A DNA stretch of 64,000 nt, taken from NCBI GenBank assembly GCA_030248225.1, contig JASANE010000203.1, positions 40,183 to 104,182 of the forward strand, written 5' to 3'. Of the stretch, positions 25,420 to 37,400 are shown one piece after another. The notes below the pieces were generated by a model. The model was not told the DNA's origin, searched no databases, and saw only the letters and a program-made list of their open reading frames with translations. Both the position numbers and the translations under genes were made by a program. This stretch comes from Trileptium ribeirensis (taxonomy: Eukaryota; Nematoda; Enoplea; Enoplida; Thoracostomopsidae). Numbering within the stretch: the first letter of the stretch is position 1; each line of letters opens with the position of its first letter.

Positions 25420-28400
25420 TTTGGTTTTTTTTTTTTTTTTTTTTTTTCTCATGGCTCGACAGTATGTAATAGGTGCAAGAGAAATCCGCACAAGTTCTCC
25501 GACAGAAAAAAATATGGATCCTGGACCGGTGCCGCAAGAGCTTGTCGGTTTGACAGTAATTGAAGAAATGCTTATTTCGCAGATTACTGTTATGATGGCT
25601 GCATATCGTTTGCCTGGAGGTCAAAGAGGGTACAGGGGGCACATAATTAACCTGCCTCAAGATATATCTCATTTTGTACGAGATCTACCGCGTTTGCCGT
25701 CGGAAGTAGGCGTCATCATTGTTCGAAAGAAAGGGGAAAAGGGTAGTCATAAGGACTTTCGTGTGCGACGGCAGGTGGTGCTTGACGCCTTGCGCTGGCT
25801 AAAGACGCACAATCCTCACTATGCGGATATTAACATTGATCGGAGTAAAGCAGCGATGCTACCAGACGATGGAGAGTTGGACTTCGAGGGCTTCAACGTT
25901 CGTGAACTTGAAGACTACGATGATGAAGGCCAAGTGGAAAACAACGCCGACGATCAACGTTGCACGTCAAGCTTTGTCCCCGTGCATGTTCCGCGAATCT
26001 CAGAGGCCGACCATATACGCCGAGCTGCCGATCACTTAATCGATGCTGTTTCTACAGGTCAGCAGCTGATTCCTTCGCCCATGACGTATCCTGCCATTGC
26101 AGCCGATCCAGTGAGCGAATTTGACAGCCCGGGTTACATTGCTCGCGCCTTTCTAGTGCTGTTCCCGAGCGGAAAAGGTGATCTCCGAGACGCTAGGGAT
26201 GAAAGCGTTTTCCCATACCAATATTTCCGGCATTTACTGTTGTACAAGGATGGTAGGTTTGCAAGGCATCCGCGATTTCCGTATTTCGCTCTCAATAGCT
26301 GTATGCGATGGACAGCACTTCAGACAGGTCGAGTCTTCATCCGACAGAATCCTGGAGAAGCAAGGCTTACGGTCGACAACCTACGAGAAATGGGTGCACA
26401 GGAGCGCAATGCACTTGGAAAGCGGATGCTACATTTTGGATCCAATCTGCGCGGAGGGAAACCCTATTGGCATTCAAGAATAGGAGAGCTGATGTGCATG
26501 ATCGATGTTCTGGGAATGCCACACATTTTCTTCACTCTTTCTGCAGCCGATACGTATTGGCCAGAGTAGCACCGATTGCTTCCAGGATATCAGTCAAAGT
26601 CTGCAGCTGTCAACGATAACCCACTTATAGCGGATTGGTTCTTCTACTTTCGTGTTGATGAATACATCAAAACAGTTTTAAAGGCGGATCTCAAGTTTAA
26701 AGATTATTGGCTTCGTTTTGAATGGCAGCATCGTGGAAGTCCTCATGTACATGGCGTGGCATGGTTGCTGGACGGTGTGGATGTAGCCGAAATAAAATCT
26801 CAAGCGGACGGTACAAGGGATGTGGGGCCGAAGATCTTCATCGATGACGTCATGACGACTTGGCACCCGGCACTCGATGTCAACGGCAGGGGAGAAACCT
26901 ACATTCCAGCGTCAAATCCATGTGAAAAATTACTATCGGACGTAATAAAGATGGATGTGGAATCACAAGAAATAGATTACAAGGACTTAGTCAACACGGT
27001 TCAACGCCACACAAGATGTCGACTAGGATATTGTCTGAAAAAGAAGAATGACGCTGGACAATTTGTCTGCATGTTCCAATTCCCCAAGGATCGCTGCCCG
27101 GAGACTACAGTGACGCGAGCTGTAGACGTCAACGACAAGGGTAAAGTAAACCTTGACTACGAGACACGGCGAAATGATGAGAGGATCAATTCACATAACA
27201 AGATGATTCTTCAAACTCATCGCGCGAACTGCGACGTCAAGGTTATTGTATCCAGGGAGAAATTGATGTCATACGTGGTCAAGTACGCCACAAAGGAAGA
27301 GCCGAGGTCTTTATCATTCGCTGAGTTCTACCAATCCGTGTTGGCACGCAAAGAAGGAACCACCCCGCTGAAGAGCGTCGTTCAAAACATTCTCATGAAA
27401 ACTGTGGAAGAGCGAGACTATTCCGCTGAGGAAACCATGCATTTGCTGCTGCAGTTGCCACTGTATATGTGCTCGAGGACATTCATTCATCTCTACACAA
27501 GTGGTCAACGTGAAGTTGACACGTCGGGATCGGAGGAGGTGATCAAATCTAACGCAATTGATATGTATGCGCGCCGACCAGCGGAACTCAACGACAAGTC
27601 CCTTTACACTGTGACTCAAAACTATACGGCGAAAAAATATGGCGGGAAAGTGAGCTTTAGGCTAAAGGATAACCCAGCGATTGTTTGCGTTCATCCCTAT
27701 ATCCCTCCGTATCCAGACCATCCACGTCATTCCGAGTTTGCATTGCAGTCGCTTATTATGTACAAGCCTTTCAGGAAGATAGCGGATTTGACAATGGGAT
27801 CAGAATCAGCCATCGACGCATGGAGATTGTTCCAGCAACACTTAGATGTAACCAGAATAGGACATAACCAAATGCAGGCTGAAGTGAACGCACAACCACA
27901 AGACGAACGCTATAATGCACAAGATGACGAAGAGCTGCAACAGAGATGAAGAGCTCGACGATTGGATGCTTCTTTGTAGAATGTATCCTGAATTCGCAAA
28001 TCACCCCGAGAGATGTGATCATCCCGAGTTTGACTGGACAGCATCTTCTGTTGATATCGATGTTGACCAAGCACGGCGGTGTGCTGCCACGATTGCGCCC
28101 TGTGCGAATATCGACACGACTGAGTCAGTTGTTGTTGACAATCTTAACGAAGCGCAGCAACGGGCATTCAGGATTATCACGCAGTCTGAAGGTGCTGTTC
28201 GGATGATCGTGTACGGATGTGCCGGAACTGGAAAGTCGTATCTAATCCACTGCCTAAAGTCTTATTTTGGAAACCGTTGTATGTTGCTCGCGCCAACCGG
28301 CACGGCTGCATTTAACATCGGTGGGCAAACGCTACATTCTGCCTTGAGGATTCCTGCAGTTCGGTCGCAAGACATACAAGATTTGAAAGGCCAAGCATTG

Positions 28401-31400
28401 CTAGAGTTCCAGGAAGAGCACAAAGATATCAGCATTTATCTTTGTGACGAAGTGTCCATGATAGGTAGGGCACTTCTGGGGACAGTGGACAAAAGGTTAC
28501 GTCAAGCGTTTGCTGGCTCAAGCACAGAGGTTTTTGGAGGCCGAAGCGTGGTTTTCTTTGGAGACTTTGGTCAGCTGTATCCCGTTTTGGACGCCCCATT
28601 GTTTTCTGCAAAAGGAGGTGGAAAGCTTTCTGATGCAGGTAGGGCGGCATATCTGAGCATTGACAAGGCTGTTGTGCTGTCAAAGGTTGAACGGCATAGT
28701 GAAGATGGCCGCTTCCTCGACCTCCTGATACGTCTCCGCAATGGCATACCTACGAAGGAAGACTTCCAGCTTCTGCAAACAAGGTTTTCAGATAGGTTAT
28801 CAAAAGCGAATGTTGATAGGTTCAGCGACTCACCTCAAGTGTTTGCAAAACGAGACGATGTTGCCGAATGCAACATTGCGAAGCTTCGGCAAACTGGAAA
28901 ACCAACAGCTGTCATTGAAGCAAAACATACAGGTTTCGGTGCTGGAAGCGCGAGTGCGGATGAAGCTGGTGGTTTACAGAAGAAAATAATGATGTGTAAG
29001 AGCGCTAAAGTTATGTTGACGAAGAACATTTGCACGGGGGTTGGCCTGTGTAACGGAAACTTTGGCGTAGTTCAATCTATTATCTACTCATCCGGTGGAC
29101 CACCGCAGCTGCCCGAGTGCATTGTGTGTGTTTTCCAGGATACCGTGGTCCTTCATATAACCCAAATATCAACCACAGCTTCCCGGTGTTTCCTGCTCGG
29201 GTTACATTTCAGCGTGATGGGAACATTTGTAGCCGAGAACAGATACCTCTGCAGCTTGCATGGGCTTCACAAACAACAAAGTGCGACATTGACATCAGCA
29301 GTTGTGTCAATTGGAGACCGAGAATTTTCGCCAGGACTCACCTATGTAGCACTGTCCAGAGTGAAGCGTATAACTAACATGATGCTACACCCGTTTCTGT
29401 TCAGCAGGATATATTCTGACAACACTAGAAGGCGAATGCTGGAGAGACTACACGAGGACCGTCGTCTATATCGCATGGATGGATCCATAGCAATTCCAGA
29501 TTACTTGGAAAGTTTGCCGCCATTGGAATCAAAAAGCAGTACCGACGTGACACTGCGAAACCAAAACGTGGTTTCCAAGTCGAGCGATCAAAAAAAAGAC
29601 TCAAAGGCCTGTCAAAAAACGTGTGACGCCGATGACAACAGCAAAAGGATCTCTAATGGCTAATGATCCAGAGCAACCCTCAACGTCTGGCCTACAATCG
29701 CAAACCGGTAATATTCCAAGAATAATTGAGGACCGTTCCACACAGATCCTGTTCAAGCCATTAACCATGCAACAACGTTTCGTAAAAGCCACCGAGTTTC
29801 GCTTACCAGTAAAGCGAGGATTAATGATTCCTTTAGGAGGCGAGCAAATGATTTCCGCATCACGTCAACCGCGTGTGATTTACCGCGACAGAGACACTGG
29901 GAATGCGGCAATGTCCGACGGCAATTGTTTCTACAGGTCCATATCACAGGCATTAACTGGCAGCCAAAACCACCATTTAAACGTTCGAAACGCCGTATTG
30001 AATTTCGTCCTGGCTCAAGATGATCAACCGGATACCGAGCAAGATTACCAGGAACATTTGACAAATTTAATGGAAATTAACAACTGGGCGGAAGAATGGC
30101 ATATCCGGATGACAGCTCGCTGCTTTGGTATTCCAATATACCTGTTTACGCCGATGCTATCTGGCGCACGACTGGATTACCGTTGGAGAAATCTCTCACC
30201 GAATGAGCTAAATACGTCCGGTGGGGCAATTTACGTTTATCACTGTAATGCTGCTTTGTTGAATGCAGAATATCCGGATCAATTTGTGCTGGTGGCTGAT
30301 ATTTGACAATTCAAAATAGTTTGGTCCTGTTCCTGTCAAATTAGATCAGTGTATTATATTTTGGTGAGTTATTTCAAAATAATTTTCTTGGTTACAAAGC
30401 GTAGTGAGATAGATCGTTAATGACAGGCCGATAAAGTGCTTATCGTTCTCCGAATTCACATGCCTTGGCGCGGTGCCAAGTTTCTAGTTATTCTTCATAT
30501 GGTTGGATATCTGTTGATTTCATGACTGAACAAAATGTCATAGTATGAAAAAAATTTTTAGCGATATATCATAAAAATTCCGGGAATAAACAGGGTTTTA
30601 AAATAATACCCAATGGAGTACACATATTGTCCTGGAGTTTTATTAATTCATATAACAAACATCACATGCCACAAAGTTGCACTTTTTATCAGAAATTATG
30701 CATTTAACCCCGGATGTTTGGACTTTACTTCCAAGTTGTTGGATTTTGACCTGTGGTGGCTCTCTGGCATGTCCATTATATTTTCAAGATATCCAAAATA
30801 TTCCAAATTTATTATGAATAAAGTATATAGCATCGAGTATAAAGTGAAATAGCGCTTCAGATCGGTTATCTTGGCTAAGCCTATTTTAGTGTAAGCTTGT
30901 TCGCTAAAATAAATAGGCTTAAGCGTCGACTCATTGCATGCCTATACCACAAACATTAGCGCAAAAGTATCATATCAAAAGAAAAATGTTTGCTTATATC
31001 TCAAATTTTTAATACATCATAAAATAGAGTTGTAAGAGTGAGTAGTAAACTTTAGTATATAGTCTTTCTGTTTAAGTGGCAGTTTGAAATTTTAGGATAT
31101 GGTTTTAAAATATCCGGATTATCCGATATTTATTCCACAATTTTACCCGGATATAGCAATCTATATCCCTGCCCATCACTAGTGTCAACGTTCTCATATT
31201 TTCGGATGGTAGGATTGTGCTTAACATTTGGTTGTGTTATTGGCCCATGTCACCTTTAGAGGTCGAACGTTGTAACACCAGAAAAAAGAACAGCTTAGTG
31301 CTGAGGGTTCTGGGGTTAGGCTTAGTACTTGGCTGATATAGAAACCTTAGCTTAGACTAAGACTAAGGCTTGGGCTTAGTGTATCAAGAACGGCATAGCA

Positions 31401-34400
31401 TGCATTTAATTTCCGCCCCTAAAGGTTACATTGGCCGATATCGTTATGGGAATGACTCCTAGAAAGTGTTTATAACGAATATATATTCGTATTGTAGGTC
31501 ATCTTAACTGGTGGGCTGAGAATAATTGTGCTCAAAAGCTGTGGCCATTAGCAACGACTGGCGACGGCAACTGTCTGCTACATGCCGCATCTCTCGGTAT
31601 GCTTTGATTGTACATTTCGCTTTCATTTGGCTTATGTGTTTTGTTGTCGCTCGCTATTTTCGAACATTTATAATGTTTTCGACACTTGAACGAAGTTAAT
31701 TAAACAAATAGACAATAACGATGTTGATTTATTGGTAACGATAAAAGTTATTAGGGAATGTGGCTCGCTTTGTTCTGTAGCATTGTGCAAACTTTGTTTT
31801 AAATCTTTAATGCCTTGGATGTAGTGGACTTCAAGGACAATGTTGATGAAGTATGATGTGAGCCAAAAACGTGGGCAGTGTCTTATTTTCATCGTTTCTG
31901 CACTAGAACCATTTCTGATTTTGATCGGCCATCTAGTTTACCACAGAAATATATAAATACGTAAGTTTAAATGATCACCAGAGACACAACCCCCAGTGAT
32001 ACTTGAAACGAATACGTGATGTTCTGCTTCATAAAAATTGGTAGGAAGCTAGCTAGCTAATCATAAAAGCGTTGCGGTGAACTGTATTGAAAACGAGTGA
32101 GTGTAGCGAGTCTAAGAATTTGTTAGGCATGTCTAAACTGCATCACATTTCGCATTTGTTAAGGAAATAGTCCGTGAGAAATTTTATTTCAGAACCCGGA
32201 GAATCTGGATATTTTCAATATTCAAAAGCATAACATGTAACAATAGTATGTGTGGCTATTTACTTGTCGCGTATACAAATGGCGTTAAATTGTCTACTTA
32301 GCGCTCAATACATACGGTGTGCGGTCGGTGTTTTAGGTAATTCATGTTTTAGCTTGACAGAATTAATGAACATTTGTTTGCCTTGTAATTATGAGTTCAG
32401 TCATCTCGATTTATTTTATAGGAATGTGGGGATTTCATGATCGATTGCTGATGTTACGAAAAGCACTGCATTTTATTTTGACGAAAGGAAGCCGACGTCA
32501 TGCCCTATATCGTAGATGGCGGTGGCAGCAAAGCGTAAAAAATAGTCAGGTAGGTGTTCGTGCTATGACGGCTTTGCTAACGTGTGTATAATTCGTATCA
32601 GGGAGACATTGATGGCTAGTAACTAGCGTTGTGAGGCGCAATGGAGCGGAAACGGAGCCAACGTGGTTAGGCTGTACTCATGAACTATATTGATTCCTAG
32701 AATGAGCCTCCGGTCCTCCTTTAAAGTCCCAGAAGCTTAGTAGCACACCCATACATCAAGGCCAATGATACGACCATTTTCAGCCATTCATTCAATAATT
32801 CTTTCATGAATGAAAAAAGGTGGTAACCTTCGAAATTTAAAAATCATGAATTCGAAAAAAATTATGATTCCGACTGTCTATTTGCACGTAGTAGATCGCT
32901 AGCGCTATATCATATTGGATATATCAATCGCATTCAGGAACCTGGTAACCCTATGGACCAGTTATAAGATTCTACATATAAATGAATAGTCTATGACAAA
33001 GTTGACATTTTTTGTCAAGATTTAGCGTATTAAGCTCGCCTGTAGCTTACGATGTCGACAACAACATACCCAATTTGGATCAAAATAGTGAAACCAATGT
33101 GCTTACCTAAGTAACACTTTATATAAACCCAAACAAGTAACCCACTTCGAATTTTTGAAAATTTCCGGTTTTGGTTTATTAATTAAATTGGCTTTTAACT
33201 GGAAAACAGCTGTAAAAGTGTTATGTAAAGCAGTAGCTGCAGCACTGCGATTCTGCTTCATTTTTACGTGATTTATTAATCATCGACGAGAGTTATAGAG
33301 AAAAATGTTTTTGAAGTTGTTGAACTGCTCGGGGAGATCTAAACTTTGGGGGAATTTGTGGTCGGATTCTTTCGCGTTGTATAAGAGGGTGCTAAGTTGT
33401 CATATTCGTTTGTGACGTAAAAACACTGCGTGATATATGTTCTTTCAAGAGCAGTGTTCTCTTGGTGTTTCAAGGGGAAATTCAGGTCCCTATTTTTAAC
33501 AACACTAGGAACTCTGAAGCTTTCCTAAAATTTTTTACTGTTTTTTCAGTTTAATCTAGTTTTGTCTGAAGAAGAGTGGCAAAACGAATGGGACGCTGTG
33601 GTTAACATGTCTTCACCACTCCCACGTTGCCATCCGGCGAGTAATGTTGCATCATCTGCTAATCTGTGCGATTCCGGCAACAAATTTGGCTCTAACAACA
33701 ATAGTGAAACGATAAACAAAATCGTGCACGGTACAACATTAGTCGTTGGTTCCAAATCTCAAGTAAACGGTGGGTCTGTCGCTGCAGATAACGAATTTGT
33801 ATCTGATATTCAGGCTGAAGTGGTCCCGTCTGACTGCCATTTAAAGACAGTTGCTGATGGAACTATGTCCAGTGTTGTTTTCAGGTGATATATTGTTTTT
33901 TTAAATAATATGGCAAATAACGAATAATTGTGGAAGTACGAAAGTTTTGTGTGCTAGCGGTGAATTAGTCCACGTGACGTTTAGTTTTGCGCCTCTGAAT
34001 CGTCAATAGTAAGGTGCTATTAAAAGCCAATTACTTTACATGAGTAGAAACTGGGATGGCTAGCGATCGAGTAGGCAAATACACACGAGTTGTTTGGATA
34101 TATTATGGACAGATGGTTTACATGCATTATGATTACAATGATTATATGGTAAATTGTCAAACATATATATCTTGCCAAAATTGTGTTGATTTTAGAGGTA
34201 CACAAATTTAAGTTCAACTTTGACTTCATAGCCGTATCAAGAATCGTCGAATAGCAAATTCGTTGAATTTTTGAAACTTCATGTTATACGATGACGTTAT
34301 GTTTCTGCGTACCCCTTGCAAGCATGTCTGCGGTACCCACCAAATGTTTATTGTAGCGTATCTCAGCTATACCTTAACATTATTTGGGAGAGCGACTGTC

Positions 34401-37400
34401 ATGGAGCAGTAAATTATGTGATTATAACAGTCATATCAGACGTCCCTATGATTGTTATTACTATGCAACCTTGAACCCGAAAGGACCTCGGTGGGTTATC
34501 ACGGACATTTCAAAAACTTCATTAACTTTAATTTTTCCCTGCGACACAGACATTTTGGTTACGTTCGTGACACGTTTTAACCGCTTTTCTCATGATAAAA
34601 TGATCCAAAGAAAAAATGGGCGCCCCTGTTCATGCCCCGTGCCAAAATTTTCATCAAATGGAGAGCCCAGAAGCTTTGGAATTGTCAAAAGTCGATGATA
34701 TTCGGCGTTGCTAAAACTATGACACTTTCTAGACAATGTATGATCTTTGACTGCTTGTCCATTTTAATCCTCAAATTATGAGCACAAAATCTGAACGGCT
34801 TGATGACGCCTTTATGTAGTAAACTATTATCAAACTGATAGCAGTAACTTTCGCTTTGCATTCAGTTGTTCACGAAAGCGCTGATGTGATAGAATTGCAG
34901 TGCAACTTAGTCATTTTCACTAAGAATCGTTTATTCCTTCCAGATATTTCTAGGATTTCCACCTGCCGAAAAACTGTGGAGGAGATTTTCAATGGGAATG
35001 ATAGGTTTATGTTTTCGTACAGGGCATCTAGAATGGTCTATATAGGTATTTCTTAAGGCTGAATACAATGATTAGGTTATCTTGAGTCCAGCATGCATAT
35101 TTCATGTCTTTTACTGTACTTTCAATGGGTTTAAGTCAGTGAACCTGATTTCCAGAATATAGTCTGTCGTCAGTTGTTTGAATATATATAGCGTACAGGT
35201 CGTCAAGAATTGTCCATATAAGTTTGTCGGTAGGCTGAATATGGTAGTTTGGTTATTTAAAGACCAGCACAAATACTTGATGCGTTATCAGTTGTTTTCG
35301 ATGAGTTTAGGGTAGACAAGGTTTTAGAATTTTCAGTGGGACCAGTTTCAGAAGGTTTTGGGATGGTATATACATCCTACAACAGGCTGGTAAGCACAGC
35401 CTGTTTCTTGCGATTAAACAAAACGATAACATAAAAATAAATCCACACTCGCTCCGTTCTAATCGCTTTCGAGATACTATTTTTGATTTTTCTGTGTTTT
35501 GAATTAATATTAAACATGCGCAGATTTTTTGGAGTGTGGTGGGGCGAATATCAGGGGACTTTGGCCAGTGGGGTGTGGAACTGAGGTTAGGAAGCACAAA
35601 TGTGGCAAGAATCCTCTGGATTTCAGTAGGCTCCGCTGAGGCAAATTTTAAAGACGCCTTGGAATGCTGCCGAATTTAATATTTTTATTCTAATTATTAC
35701 TGTCCTGTTTTATCTATCTGTTTTGTTTTACAATATGCTCCGGGGTAGCCGGAATGCCAATTCCTGCGAATCCCGTGAATCAAGGGTTTATGGCTTCTGT
35801 ACCGATAAAATTGGTCGCACCGAGTGTAATGTCAGGATATCTCGTCATTGTGGATAATATCTGGATATGAAATCGTATCTGTTTAACTTTGTCCAACACT
35901 AATATATTTGGATATGTACCATTGAACGAGTACTGTTTGCGGCTTTATCGTGAGTGAAAAGTTAGGCTTAAAGTTAATTTTAGTTAACATATTATTTTAG
36001 CCAACAACACGAATCTACAAACGGTCGATTAACAGCTGGATTAAAAGTTGGGGGCGACCAAACTGGTTCTGGTGAGGGCGATGACGTCATTTATGAATCG
36101 CTGGAAGAGCTTCACGTTTTTGCACTTGCACATGTTCTTAAGCGTCCTATTATTGTCGTGGCAGATAGTGTCCTTCGCGATACACAGGGCGAACCGCTTG
36201 CGCCTGTGCCGTTTCCTGGGATTTATTTGCCGCTCGAGTGTTCGCCGAAAGAATGCCATAAGTACGCGCAACATTTTAATGTATACATGCAATTTTTTAC
36301 TCTGAATTGTTTATATCCTATGAACATAAATAATAACTAACGTCTTAAGTTCGTTAATTGCTAAGTAATTACTATCGCCTTCGTTAGTATATGACTTATT
36401 TACCAGTAATGCTTATATTACAAAGACTGCGACGGACTGATGACTTTAACTGCTTGAGGCGGCAAACTGTAAATTTCTCGCAACATTCCTAAGTACGTAG
36501 CTGACTGCCCTTTGATAGATAATGTGCTATCTGAAAGTAAAGAATATTTCAGCGAAGTGTTAGCAGTAATCGACCACGTTTAACACTGGGTGCCTGCAAC
36601 CGATGAACGCGACTAACGTTTTTTAAATTATATATTCATTGGATTCCAGTTTGAATTTGAAGAGAAAACACGAAAAAATTTGAATTGACGAGAACTTTAG
36701 GCAGTTTCTATTTAGTTATGACCTAATGATTTTTTGTCATTTCTAGTTTGCACTTCTTTTTTGTTAATTAGAAAATTTTGGTTTGTTTTGTCAAACTGTC
36801 ACCATTGAATGATGCCAATTATATTTATTGCCTGTTTATTAACTATTTGATAGAGACTAGGTGCACGGTACAGGACAAACCCACCTCAAATTAATAATAG
36901 TAGTCGCTACAGTGTAACTTACTTTATTTAAAAGTAAAATATTCGTGGTCTTTGGTAGTTTCTGTGGTGGTTTAACACCGTATACCATCACCTCACATGC
37001 CCCAAACTAATATCGCAACAGTGTATTCTCTCGCGTTTACTGATAACATTTTTCATGTGATCAGTTTTATTGTTATCGAGTGGAGCGAAGCGAAGCTTTT
37101 TTGTTTTTATCGGAGGGGTAAAATCGACACCGTCTGTCCATCCGTCTAACTCCTCAACTAATGAGCGATTTTTAAATTTCTAATACTTCAGGTGCAAGAT
37201 ATAGTTTTTGCCAAAACTTGTTTTAGTTAATTACGTAACTAATTAGTTAAGCGTGTAGGCATTTTAGCATTTTCAAACAAAAATTGGTTATTTTTTCAAT
37301 GAATAATTAGTGTAAAGCTTTTATTTTGTTTCGTGTACTATGTCTGGTGTTCATTACTATTCGAGGATGTTCAAACATGCTAATGTTAGTTAAATTAGCT

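Larger units (their letters stand above)
24760..30487 (+). mobile_element. Helitron (Rep-Helicase-OTU), inactive copy in intron 2
   Basis: A rolling-circle transposon encoding, in order, a Cys-containing N-terminal region, HUH Rep nuclease, PIF1-type helicase and an OTU protease-like domain. The 3' end is well supported: a short hairpin (30464-30480) followed by CTAG (30484-30487) and then T, the canonical Helitron end. The 5' end is tentative: TC at 24760 preceded by A gives the expected A/T insertion context. The copy is damaged by a G/T-only tract, an in-frame TAG and three frame changes. It is in the same orientation as the host OTUD7-like gene and inside its second intron. Confidence 0.85.

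Noticed and set aside
24859..25563. Long open frames across the G/T tract on both strands (up to 254 codons)
   Set aside because: They are created by two-letter composition, with Phe/Val/Gly/Cys or Lys/Thr/Asn/Pro runs. Only the short ends resemble Helitron Rep sequence.
24859..30306. Active Helitron or domesticated Helitron protein
   Set aside because: The in-frame TAG, frame changes, low-complexity interruption and loss of the OTU His argue against a functional protein in this copy as sequenced.
21432..31178. A single 9.7 kb hAT element enclosing the Helitron, from TAGTGATG-like ends
   Set aside because: The sequences next to the two ends show no matching 8-bp target duplication, and no hAT transposase is visible.
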